Source of the DNA: Treponema sp.
GTDB lineage: Bacteria > Spirochaetota > Spirochaetia > Treponematales > Treponemataceae
NCBI GenBank assembly: GCA_022640795.1
Contig: JALCCK010000021.1
Location: forward strand, 1 to 43,197
Reading direction: 5' to 3'
Length of the DNA stretch: 43,197 bases
Shown here: in pieces, positions 23,159 through 31,011 of the stretch
Layout: each line of letters begins with the position of its first letter
How positions within the stretch are numbered: the first letter of the stretch is position 1
Notes under the pieces: generated by a model
Databases searched by the model: none
Told to the model about the DNA's origin: nothing
The model's input: only the letters and a program-made list of their open reading frames with translations
Program-made: the position numbers and the translations under genes

Positions 23159-23809
23159 ATGAAAAGGTTTTATTCTATATTGCTACTGCTTTGGGTGTCG
23201 ATGCTGTCGTTACCGGCCCAAAACAGATCAGCTTCACACAATCTGATTGTATTTTTTTCTCTCTATGGAAATCAAACGTCTTCCGACACAGATGCGGATT
23301 CTTCCGCAAGCCGTACGCTCTATAAAGACAGATTATGCGGGAATGCGGAAGTACTGGCAGCAGCTTTTGCTGAAGGGGCTGAAAGCAAAGGTCACACGGT
23401 GACAAATATACAGGTCGGGAAACAGAAAATTGCAGGCTGTCCCGGATGCGAATACTGTCACAACAATCACAGTACCTGTATACAAAAAGATGCTATGCAG
23501 GACCTTTATCCGCTTCTTGCAAAAGCAGATATGCTTGTGTTTGCTCCACCAATCTATTACTGGAATATTACCGGACAGCTGCAAAATACGATAGCCCGTA
23601 TGTATGCCTGCCCGGAAATGAAACCGGCTGCAAAAAAATATGCAATCCTTCTGAGCTCAGGTTCTCCCAATGTCTATGATGCAGCGATTGCACAGTATAG
23701 CGAACTTACAGAATTCTCCGGTGGCAGAAATATGGGTATAAAAATATATCCAGGGAACGCAAAGCGAAAATATCTCGACGATATAAAAGCCTTCGGTGAA
23801 TCTCTGTAA
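23159..23809 (+). CDS. Exported flavodoxin/NADPH-FMN-reductase-like protein
   Basis: The 216-residue protein begins with a probable signal peptide (KRFYSILLLLWVSMLSLPAQ), followed by a flavodoxin fold. That fold includes LIVFFSLYGN (FMN phosphate loop region), then IAGCPGCEYCHNNHSTCIQKD and APPIYYWNITGQLQNTIAR, typical of the iron-sulfur-flavoprotein/FMN reductase group. An exported member is uncommon; the signal could instead be a lipid-free anchor. GGAGG at 23149-23153 sets the ATG at 23159, 14 bases after the MATE remnant. The long in-frame extension upstream is MATE debris, not part of this protein. The four Cys between GCPGC and STC may be redox-active. Confidence 0.78.
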   Translation: MKRFYSILLLLWVSMLSLPAQNRSASHNLIVFFSLYGNQTSSDTDADSSASRTLYKDRLCGNAEVLAAAFAEGAESKGHTVTNIQVGKQKIAGCPGCEYCHNNHSTCIQKDAMQDLYPLLAKADMLVFAPPIYYWNITGQLQNTIARMYACPEMKPAAKKYAILLSSGSPNVYDAAIAQYSELTEFSGGRNMGIKIYPGNAKRKYLDDIKAFGESL

Positions 23810-23875
23810 AAAAAGAAAAACTATGCACAACGATACTGTACAGACTCGGCAGCCAGATAATTTTCTCAATATGGC

Positions 23876-23905
23876 TTGACAAAATAGCGCTATATACGGT
23901 ACAAC
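23876..23905 (+). promoter_or_regulatory. nrdDG promoter
   Basis: TTGACA (23876-23881) is followed after 18 bases by TACAAC (23900-23905). The first NrdR box overlaps the spacer and -10 element and the second lies just past the expected start, both positions that would repress. Confidence 0.55.
23887..23902 (+). promoter_or_regulatory. NrdR box 1 (nrdDG)
   Basis: GCGCTATATACGGTAC matches the core of the NrdR consensus (ACACWATATATWGTGT), including CWATATA and the downstream GT. It starts exactly 31 bases before box 2, the usual spacing for cooperative NrdR binding. Confidence 0.65.
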
Positions 23906-23917
23906 AAAATACAATAA

Positions 23918-23933
23918 ACACTATATATAGCGT
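23918..23933 (+). promoter_or_regulatory. NrdR box 2 (nrdDG)
   Basis: ACACTATATATAGCGT agrees with the NrdR consensus at 15 of 16 positions (C for T near the end). Together with box 1 it forms the tandem operator that represses ribonucleotide reductase genes when dATP is high. nrdR itself is not in the window. Confidence 0.8.
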
Positions 23934-23967
23934 ATATACAACATATCAGGCATATCAAACGAGAGAA

Positions 23968-24031
23968 ATGATAAGCGGACCCTTCCGGTCAGTTATCATG
24001 CTTCCGCCATTCGCGGCGGGAGAACTCCGCG
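23968..24031 (+). promoter_or_regulatory. Folded leader before nrdD
   Basis: Hairpin 1 pairs ATGATAA (23968-23974) with TTATCAT (23993-23999) around an inner GACC/GGTC stem with loop CTTCC. Hairpin 2 pairs CCGCC (24004-24008) with GGCGG (24015-24019). An exclusive alternative pairs CGCGG (24012-24016) with CCGCG (24027-24031), followed by CCCTTTT. AGGAG and the nrdD ATG follow. The function is unknown; it could stabilise the mRNA or be a weak attenuator. Confidence 0.5.
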
Positions 24032-24052
24032 TGCCCTTTTACAGGAGCATCA

Positions 24053-26215
24053 ATGAAAATTATTAAACGAAACGGAGAAGAAGTCCCGTTCGACATACAG
24101 AAAATCGTGACGGCTGTTTCAAAGGCGAACGCAGAAGTTCCGCAGGCTGACCGGCTTTCGGACGGACAGATCCGTACGGCTGCCGGCACAATCGAAACCT
24201 ATTGCCGTACGAAAAAATCGGAAATGAATGTCGAATCCATTCAGGATCTGGTCGAAAAGGAAATCATGCAGGCGGGTGCGTTTGAAGTTGCCAAAACGTA
24301 TATCACCTACCGTTACCGGCACGAACTCATGAGGAAAGCCAATACGACGGACAAGCAGATTCTGAGCCTGCTCGAATGCGCAAACGAAGAAGTAAAACAG
24401 GAAAACTCGAACAAAAATTCAACGGTTGTCAGCGTTCAGCGCGATTATATGGCGGGCGAAGTCAGCAAAGACATTACCAAACGGTTTCTGCTCGACGAAG
24501 ATATTGCAAAGGCGCACGACGAAGGCCTGATTCATTTTCACGACGCCGACTACTTCGCGCAGCACATGCATAACTGCGATCTGGTCAATCTTGAAGACAT
24601 GCTGCAGAACGGAACCGTTATCAGCGGAACAAAGATCGATACGCCGCATTCGTTTTCCACCGCCTGCAATATCGCAACACAGATTATCGCGCAGGTCGCC
24701 AGCTCCCAGTACGGAGGCCAGAGCATTTCGCTTGCCCACCTTGCGCCGTTTGTCGACGTCAGCCGTAAAAAGATTGCCGGTGATATCCGCGAGACGGAAA
24801 AAGTTACCGGTATCACGTATACGGACGACCAGTTCGAATATCTGGTTGAACGCCGGCTTCATGAAGAAATCACCCGCGGAGTACAGACAATACAGTATCA
24901 GGTCGTTACCCTCATGACGACCAACGGGCAGTCGCCGTTCGTTACCGTGTTTATGTACCTGAACGAGGCAGGAAATGACCGGGAAAAGGAAGATCTCGCC
25001 CTTATCATAGAAGAAACGCTCAAGCAGCGGTATCAGGGCGTCAAAAACGAAAAAGGATTCTGGGTTTCTCCGGCTTTTCCCAAACTGATTTACGTCCTCG
25101 AACCTGACAATATCGAAAACGGTTCTCAATACTACTATCTGACCGAACTCGCGGCAAAATGTACGGCGCGACGGCTGGTTCCGGACTACATCTCTGAAAA
25201 GAAAATGCTGGAGCTGAAAGACGGCAACTGCTATCCGTGCATGGGCTGCCGTTCTTTTCTGACCGTCTATCATGACGAAAACGGCAAGCCGAAATTCTAC
25301 GGCCGGTTCAATCAGGGGGTCGTCACGCTGAATCTGGTGGACGCTGCCTGTTCATCCGGCGGCGATTACGAAAAATTCTGGAACATCATGGATGAACGGC
25401 TGCAGCTCTGTTACCGGGCGCTCATGATCCGCCACAACCGGCTGCTCGGAACACCGTCGGATGTTGCACCGATTCTCTGGCAGTACGGCGCACTCGCCCG
25501 GCTTAAAAAAGGAGAGGTGATCGACAGGCTGCTTTACAGCGGCTATTCGACCATATCGCTCGGATATGCCGGGCTCTGCGAGGCGGTCCGGTACATGACG
25601 GGCAAATCACACACCGATCCGGAAGCGACACCGTTCGCACTGCAAATCATGCACCGGCTGAACGACGCATGCACCAAATGGCGGGACGAAACGAATATCG
25701 CATTTTCACTCTACGGGACGCCGCTTGAAAGCACCACGTACAAATTCGCAAAATGCCTGAAACGTCGGTTCGGTGAAATCAAGGGCGTAACCGATAAAAA
25801 CTACATTACGAACAGCTATCACATTCACGTTACCGAACCGGTCGACGCGTTTACAAAACTCACGTTTGAATCGCAGTTCCAGGAACTTTCGCCGGGGGGA
25901 GCGGTCAGTTACGTCGAAGTACCGAATATGGAAAACAATCTGCCGGCAGTCATGGCGCTGCTTAAACATATCTACAACAACATCATGTACGCAGAACTCA
26001 ACACGAAGAGCGACTGCTGCCAGAAATGCGGCTACACCGGTGAGATCCGGATCGTTACCGACGACGACGGTAAACTCGTCTGGGAATGCCCGAACTGCGG
26101 CAACCGGGATCAGTCGACCATGAACGTCGCCCGGCGTACCTGCGGATACATCGGCACACAGTACTGGAACCAGGGCCGGACGCAGGAAATCAAGGAACGG
26201 GTGCTTCACCTGTAA
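24053..26215 (+). CDS. nrdD: Anaerobic ribonucleoside-triphosphate reductase
   Basis: NrdD makes deoxyribonucleotides without oxygen, using a glycyl radical. The 720-residue protein has an N-terminal ATP-cone (residues 1-90, KRNGEEVPFDIQKIVTAV) for allosteric control. The catalytic barrel includes CMGCRSFL, and the C-terminal four-Cys zinc site is CCQKCGY with CPNCGN. The glycyl-radical motif RRTCGYIG lies at about residues 694-701. Full length with no missing motif. It starts after AGGAG and is followed three bases later by nrdG. Upstream tandem NrdR boxes indicate repression by NrdR. Confidence 0.97.
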   Translation: MKIIKRNGEEVPFDIQKIVTAVSKANAEVPQADRLSDGQIRTAAGTIETYCRTKKSEMNVESIQDLVEKEIMQAGAFEVAKTYITYRYRHELMRKANTTDKQILSLLECANEEVKQENSNKNSTVVSVQRDYMAGEVSKDITKRFLLDEDIAKAHDEGLIHFHDADYFAQHMHNCDLVNLEDMLQNGTVISGTKIDTPHSFSTACNIATQIIAQVASSQYGGQSISLAHLAPFVDVSRKKIAGDIRETEKVTGITYTDDQFEYLVERRLHEEITRGVQTIQYQVVTLMTTNGQSPFVTVFMYLNEAGNDREKEDLALIIEETLKQRYQGVKNEKGFWVSPAFPKLIYVLEPDNIENGSQYYYLTELAAKCTARRLVPDYISEKKMLELKDGNCYPCMGCRSFLTVYHDENGKPKFYGRFNQGVVTLNLVDAACSSGGDYEKFWNIMDERLQLCYRALMIRHNRLLGTPSDVAPILWQYGALARLKKGEVIDRLLYSGYSTISLGYAGLCEAVRYMTGKSHTDPEATPFALQIMHRLNDACTKWRDETNIAFSLYGTPLESTTYKFAKCLKRRFGEIKGVTDKNYITNSYHIHVTEPVDAFTKLTFESQFQELSPGGAVSYVEVPNMENNLPAVMALLKHIYNNIMYAELNTKSDCCQKCGYTGEIRIVTDDDGKLVWECPNCGNRDQSTMNVARRTCGYIGTQYWNQGRTQEIKERVLHL

Positions 26216-26218
26216 ATC

Positions 26219-26725
26219 ATGTATTACGGAACTATAAAAAAAACCGACATTGCGAACGGCGAAGGCGTACGCGTCTCGCTGTTCGTTTCCGGCTGCCGGA
26301 ACTGCTGCAAAGGCTGCTTTAACCGGGAAACGTGGAATTTCCGCTACGGCAGAGAATTTACCGGCGAAACGGAAGCTGAACTCATCTCCTTGCTGCAACC
26401 GGATTACATCGCGGGACTGACCGTACTCGGCGGTGACCCGTTTGAAGAAGAGAATCAGCGCGTGCTCGCCCCGTTTCTCGAACGGGTCAAACGAACCTGT
26501 CCCGGTAAGACGATCTGGTGTTATACCGGATATGTCTGGGACCGGGATCTCGTTCCCGAAACCGGCCGTAAACATTGCGAAGTAACCGACCGCATGCTTG
26601 CGGTGCTGGACGTACTCGTTGACGGTCCGTTTATAGAAGCGGAAAAAGACATCTCACTGCAGTTCCGCGGATCTAAAAACCAGCGCATTCTGAGGTTTAC
26701 CGGTTCAACGTCTGAACCAAACTAA
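26219..26725 (+). CDS. nrdG: Anaerobic ribonucleotide reductase activating protein
   Basis: NrdG is the radical SAM enzyme that installs the glycyl radical on NrdD. The 168-residue protein has the GCRNCCKGCFN motif (Cx3Cx2C, near residues 25-33) for the [4Fe-4S] cluster, and the LGGDPF segment that contacts SAM. No Shine-Dalgarno site is visible; the ATG lies three bases after the nrdD stop, so translation probably depends on coupling. Confidence 0.95.
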   Translation: MYYGTIKKTDIANGEGVRVSLFVSGCRNCCKGCFNRETWNFRYGREFTGETEAELISLLQPDYIAGLTVLGGDPFEEENQRVLAPFLERVKRTCPGKTIWCYTGYVWDRDLVPETGRKHCEVTDRMLAVLDVLVDGPFIEAEKDISLQFRGSKNQRILRFTGSTSEPN

Positions 26726-26736
26726 ATAGAAAGAAA

Positions 26737-26754
26737 ATGTTGTAATTACAACAT
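26737..26754. promoter_or_regulatory. Perfect 18-bp palindrome, candidate CRP/FNR-family operator
   Basis: ATGTTGTAATTACAACAT is its own reverse complement. A TATATT (26775-26780) lies downstream with no -35 element at the right distance. The implied start near 26787 puts the palindrome centre at about -41.5, the class II activator position of CRP/FNR proteins. HcpR, which controls ferredoxin-like genes of this kind in other anaerobes, is a possible binder (inference). Confidence 0.55.
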
Positions 26755-26821
26755 ACTTTCCGGAACCGGCCGGGTATATTTATTCCAGACTATGAAACCG
26801 AAAATTCCCGGAGGTAACAGA

Positions 26822-27529
26822 ATGAAACGGAAAATCGTTAAAATAGACGAGAATAAATGTACCGGATGCGGACTCTGTGCCGCAGCATGTCACGAAGGGG
26901 CCATCGGAATGATCGATGGAAAAGCAAAACTTCTGCGCGATGATTACTGCGATGGTCTGGGCGACTGTCTGCCGGCCTGCCCGGCGGGAGCCATCAGTAT
27001 CGAAGAACGGGAAGCAGAAAAATATGACGAAACAGCGGTACAGAACCACAAAAAACAAACCGTCAGCCTGAAAAAACTTCCATGCGGCTGTCCCGGTACC
27101 CAGTCAAAAAGTATTCTGCGGACGACGGCCCCGGTACGGGACTCAATGACACCCGCGGCGAACAGCAGCAGATTGTCCCAGTGGCCGGTACAGATAAAAC
27201 TCGCACCGGTCAAAGCCCCGTATTTTGAAAACGCAAATCTGCTTATTGCGGCCGACTGCACTGCCTACGCATACGGAAATTTTCATAACGAATTCATCAG
27301 AAATCGTATAACGCTTATCGGCTGTCCCAAACTGGATGAAGGCGACTATCGCGAAAAACTCACGGAAATCATCAGAGCAAATACCATAAAAAGCGTAACG
27401 GTTGTCCGGATGGAAGTGCCGTGCTGCGGTGGAATCGAAAATGCCGTCAAACAGGCACTGCAGGACAGCGGGAAATTCATTCCGTGGCAGGTTGTGACTA
27501 TTTCAACCGACGGAAAGATTCTGGAATAA
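26822..27529 (+). CDS. 4Fe-4S ferredoxin-type protein (HcpR-regulon FrdX-like)
   Basis: The 235-residue protein has two N-terminal [4Fe-4S] motifs: CTGCGLCAAAC (residues 14-24) and a second with CDGLGDCLPAC, where spacing differs from the standard CxxCxxC. A long domain follows with LLIAADCTAYAYGNFH, LIGCPKLDEGDY and VPCCGG, additional Cys that could bind a cofactor. Homologues in anaerobes are often next to hybrid-cluster protein genes and respond to nitrosative stress; their reaction is unknown. The ATG at 26822 follows GGAGGT; an extension of ten codons upstream is not needed. It is separated from nrdG by the palindromic operator and its own promoter. Confidence 0.82.
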   Translation: MKRKIVKIDENKCTGCGLCAAACHEGAIGMIDGKAKLLRDDYCDGLGDCLPACPAGAISIEEREAEKYDETAVQNHKKQTVSLKKLPCGCPGTQSKSILRTTAPVRDSMTPAANSSRLSQWPVQIKLAPVKAPYFENANLLIAADCTAYAYGNFHNEFIRNRITLIGCPKLDEGDYREKLTEIIRANTIKSVTVVRMEVPCCGGIENAVKQALQDSGKFIPWQVVTISTDGKILE

Positions 27530-27612
27530 CGGAATCCGCCGGCATGATTAAATATGATCGCAGTTTCTGACGGGGAAAATAATGTACACTCTTTGTTTAC
27601 ATCTGGTTACAT

Positions 27613-27641
27613 TTGACAACTGATGGCATTTACTATATTAT
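27613..27641 (+). promoter_or_regulatory. Promoter of the LacI-type regulator gene
   Basis: TTGACA (27613-27618) and TATTAT (27636-27641) are 17 bases apart. Just upstream GTTTACAT and GGTTACAT occur as a direct repeat (about 27594-27612), resembling a TTTACATTTG present in the palindrome at 34617-34668. Confidence 0.65.
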
Positions 27642-27671
27642 AACATATCCGATTGTTTTCAGGGAGTTTTT

Positions 27672-28724
27672 ATGTCCAGAAAGGTAACTATACAGGATAT
27701 TGCAGATGAACTGGGACTTTCTCGTACTACCGTCTCAAAAGCAATAAATAATACAGGTTCCGTTACAGAAATTACCAGAAAAAAAATATTCCGTAAAGCT
27801 GCAGAATTGGGCTATAAACAGTTTTCACTCCTCAATGTAGACGAAATTGTAGGAATAACTTCTCAAACATACGAAATAGCAGTGTTTTCCCATATTTTTC
27901 TGGGAAGTGGTCATTTCAGCTTTTCCCTGCTCAATACGTTTCAGGAAAAAATAAATAAACTGGGGTACCGGCTTACCATGTACACCGTCAGAGATGAAGA
28001 ACTCCGGTTACGAAAACTGCCTAAAACATTCAACGTCGACAACACGGTCGGAATTCTCTGTATAGAAATGTTTGATGAGAGCTACTGTAAATTTCTTTCG
28101 GAAATAAAAATCCCTGTACTTTTCGTCGACACCTGTGTTATTCCGCCGGGGGATCAAATTCATGCAGATATTTTGTATATGGAAAATTATACCAGTTCAT
28201 ATATCATTACAAACGGAATCATCAGCACAGGAATAAAAAAACTCGGATTCTACGGAGATAATCTGCACTGCCAGTCCTTCTATGAACGCTGGAAAGGCTT
28301 CCGTTCTGCTTTGAAAGATAACGAATTACCATACACCACAGAACACTGCATACTGGAAGCAGATTCCTCATCGTACGGGGCGACAGAATGGATCTGCCGG
28401 AAACTCCAGGAATTACCGGAGCTGCCGCAGGCTTTTGTTTGTGCGAATGATTACCTTGCAATCCGGCTCATGAAGGCTTTATCCGTACTTTCAGCTGCCG
28501 TGCCGGAAAAAATTATGGTAAGCGGATTCGATAACAGCAATGAATCGCAGTTTATTTCTCCCGCGCTTACAACAGTATGTATTCCAGGAAACAAGATGGG
28601 AACAATAGCTGCAGATCTGCTTTTATCGCGTATAAACGATCGGACTCTCCCGTTCAGAATTACGTATGTGGAAACAGAAGTAATTCTGAGAGCATCGACG
28701 GCAAAACCGGAATTTACAGACTGA
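27672..28724 (+). CDS. LacI-family transcription regulator
   Basis: The 350-residue protein has the LacI headpiece (residues 4-50: VTIQDIADELGLSRTTVSKA, hinge after ELGYKQ). A periplasmic-binding-like sensor domain follows, with AFVCANDYLAIRLMKAL and MVSGFDNSNES. It is located next to the fructoside locus with tail-to-tail orientation to the GH32 gene, 11 bases overlapping, so it is the obvious candidate regulator. GGGAG precedes the ATG. The effector is not evident. Confidence 0.92.
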   Translation: MSRKVTIQDIADELGLSRTTVSKAINNTGSVTEITRKKIFRKAAELGYKQFSLLNVDEIVGITSQTYEIAVFSHIFLGSGHFSFSLLNTFQEKINKLGYRLTMYTVRDEELRLRKLPKTFNVDNTVGILCIEMFDESYCKFLSEIKIPVLFVDTCVIPPGDQIHADILYMENYTSSYIITNGIISTGIKKLGFYGDNLHCQSFYERWKGFRSALKDNELPYTTEHCILEADSSSYGATEWICRKLQELPELPQAFVCANDYLAIRLMKALSVLSAAVPEKIMVSGFDNSNESQFISPALTTVCIPGNKMGTIAADLLLSRINDRTLPFRITYVETEVILRASTAKPEFTD

Positions 28725-30204
28725 CTGTAAACTTTTCCACTGAAAAGTTTACAGGAGTCTTGCTGCCGGACTGTAAAAATTCAACACCGTCTGCGGTCAA
28801 ATCCGTGTAAATTAATGAGGAAAAGGCCTGCTCACCGTCGTTAACAAATAATTCAGCAGTCCATACGTCAAGTAAAATACGAAATCTGATTCGACCGTTT
28901 TTATCTGAAACCGGAAAAGCTCTGGTCGATATAAAATCTCTCCGTACTCCCGAAAACAATCGGTTAAATGTACAGAGCCCCGTCCGCCTGTCATACTGTA
29001 TCGACGTATAATGGTGCTCGTCGCAGGCAAATCTGATTTCAAAAACATTATATCTGCCGGCTTCTACATCGACAGTCATATCGATGCACCTCCCAGAAAT
29101 ACCATTGAACGAAACTAGCTCTCCATCGGAACAACTCCCCTGCCGACAGAGAGGACCGGTTCTGAAACGCTCCAGTTCTCTGACCGGATTCTGATACAGT
29201 TTCCCGTTCCGCAGTGTCAATTCTCTGGGTATACTCATAATTCCCGACCATAAAAATGAGTCAGGAGTAAGACGGTTATCCCATGACTGAAGCCACCCGA
29301 CAGCGATACGCCGGCCGTCAGCAGAACAAATGGTCTGCGGTGCATAAAAATCAAGACCGTACTCGAACGGAACTATTATATAGTTTTCCAGCCGGTATTT
29401 TGTCCGGTTATAATTTCCGATAAGGCAGATCGTATTGTTGCCGCCGTGATACAGATTGCCATGCGCTTCCATAAACTGCGGCGACACGATAAGAATGCTA
29501 CGTTCCCCCAGCCGGAAAAAATCCGGACATTCCCACATTTCACCATATCCGTAAAGATCACGCGACGAGGCAAGTATATTTTCAAATTTCCACGTCGTCA
29601 GGTTCTTTGATGAATAAAGAACGACCTGACCGTAGGATTTCTTTTCGGCAAAAGTCTTACTGCCCATCAGTGCAAAATAGGTTGTTCCGTCTTTCCAGAG
29701 TTTCGGGTCTCTGAAGTCTTTTCTGCTCGAACCGACCGGAAGCTGATCCGATGTAATAACAGGATTCTGCACAGCTTTACCATATTCTGTTCCGTTGCCG
29801 ATTGCAAGACATTGTGCCTGCCCGTTTTCCGTTACGCCTGTATACAACAACACATGTTTACCATCATCGTCCATCGCCGTACCGGAAAAACAGCCGCCCC
29901 GGTCATAGTCGTGATCAGGCGCAAGCGCTTCGGGCTCCGTCTTCCAGTGTATAAAATCCTCTGTGGTAAAATGAGCCCAGTGCATCGCCCCCCAATATGT
30001 CGAATAAGGATTATGTTGTGCAAAAAGATGATATTTTCCCTTAAAAAGGGAAAATCCGTTCGGATCGTTTATCCATCCGGCAGGATTCGACAAATGAAAA
30101 ACAGGTCTGAGTTTTCGCTGCACAGGTGTTTCTTCTTTTAGTATCCGGGAAATCCGTTGTCCGGCTTTTTCCAGCATATCGGGAAACGATTCAGTTTTTA
30201 TCAT
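28714..30204 (-). CDS. GH32 beta-fructosidase (sucrose/fructan hydrolase), cytoplasmic
   Basis: The 496-residue enzyme hydrolyses terminal beta-fructosides such as sucrose or fructo-oligosaccharides. The three acidic GH32 residues are in WINDPNG (nucleophile Asp, near residue 47), FRDPK (transition-state Asp) and WECPDFF (acid/base Glu). A C-terminal beta-sandwich of about 150 residues follows. There is no signal peptide, so it acts on imported sugar, consistent with the Lpl-type importer genes upstream in the same operon. Whether the substrate is phosphorylated is not shown, though no PTS gene is present. It starts 28 bases after the decayed GH32-like gene. Confidence 0.93.
   Translation of the reverse strand: MIKTESFPDMLEKAGQRISRILKEETPVQRKLRPVFHLSNPAGWINDPNGFSLFKGKYHLFAQHNPYSTYWGAMHWAHFTTEDFIHWKTEPEALAPDHDYDRGGCFSGTAMDDDGKHVLLYTGVTENGQAQCLAIGNGTEYGKAVQNPVITSDQLPVGSSRKDFRDPKLWKDGTTYFALMGSKTFAEKKSYGQVVLYSSKNLTTWKFENILASSRDLYGYGEMWECPDFFRLGERSILIVSPQFMEAHGNLYHGGNNTICLIGNYNRTKYRLENYIIVPFEYGLDFYAPQTICSADGRRIAVGWLQSWDNRLTPDSFLWSGIMSIPRELTLRNGKLYQNPVRELERFRTGPLCRQGSCSDGELVSFNGISGRCIDMTVDVEAGRYNVFEIRFACDEHHYTSIQYDRRTGLCTFNRLFSGVRRDFISTRAFPVSDKNGRIRFRILLDVWTAELFVNDGEQAFSSLIYTDLTADGVEFLQSGSKTPVNFSVEKFTVSL
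28725..28754. terminator. 13-bp perfect hairpin at the lacI/GH32 convergence
   Basis: CTGTAAACTTTTC (28725-28737) and GAAAAGTTTACAG (28742-28754) enclose a CACT loop. It begins one base after the lacI stop and lies inside the last codons of the GH32 gene. A T tract is absent on either side, so it could stop transcription only weakly, or act as an mRNA-stabilising end or a protein site (it contains GTTTACA). Confidence 0.45.
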
Positions 30205-30232
30205 AGCTATTTTTTTCCTTATTGTTATATGG

Positions 30233-31005
30233 TCACTCCCGTAACAGACATTCCTTTGTTACAGGAAAAAATTTGCCACGAATTTCCGTACATTGTGTAC
30301 ATACGGCAGAAAGAGAGGATGTACCGTTCACATACAAAACAGCTGTTGAATTATCGATGAGAAGCGTACACTTCCATATATTATTACCGGATAAGCCGCC
30401 TGCAGCAGCCGATATCGTTTTACCGATGATTACCGGAACAGGCATCGTTCTGCGCGGAAAAGTCGTTTCGGTATTAAATGGCGGAACGGCGAAAAGAGTT
30501 CCATCCGCAGCCTGTTCCAGCTGATGAACGACCAGATTGTCTCCCCACGCATATCCCTGCATATCGTCATAATTTTTTTTGGTTGCATTCCAGCCGAATA
30601 TATACAAATGTACTCCGTCGGATTCCAACCTACCTGCATAAAACCCGTTCCCATCAAATTTATCTGTTTCGGGCTTTCTGAACGGCCCGTCCGATTTTCA
30701 GCAATACAATAATGAACCATTCCGTCGGCTCCCTGATCTGAAAAATGCAGAAAATCTTTTGTTGTAAACAGCGCCCACGGATGAAATTCCTGTGCATCGT
30801 CCCGAAAATCATCCAGATAATAGATATAAAAAGAGCCGGACCCTTTGTTATAGAAAGGAATCGGATCTCCGACCCATGAATTCTCAGGAACCGGAAAAAA
30901 AGATAGCGAAGAAACTGTCATTTTCTGTATGCGTGTGCCTGCGCTGCTGCATAATCCGAAAATTATAAATACTGTCGCTGTAAAAAACACAGCGGCAGAT
31001 CTCAT
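30233..31005 (-). pseudogene. Decayed exported GH32-like protein (internal deletion and frameshift)
   Basis: The reading frame starts MRSAAVFFTATVFIIFGLC, a signal peptide, then SWVGDPIPFYNK, FYIYYLDDFRDD and HPWALFTTKDF, the beginning of a GH32-related family with a nucleophile-like GDP. After DFLHFSDQGADG it jumps to VHYCIAEN, which belongs to a part about 200 residues further on, so the RDP and EC motifs are lost. A one-base deletion near 30694 (AAT-TCG reads as AATCG) then shifts frame. The second frame continues SDGPFRKPETDKFDGNGFY, GWNATKKNYDDM and LVVHQLEQ to a stop at 30233. The remains total about 257 codons; about 500 would be expected. Confidence 0.8.
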
Positions 31006-31011
31006 TCCCCT

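Noticed and set aside
23968..24052. Cobalamin riboswitch before nrdD
   Set aside because: No B12-box-like core is seen and the leader is too short for that class.
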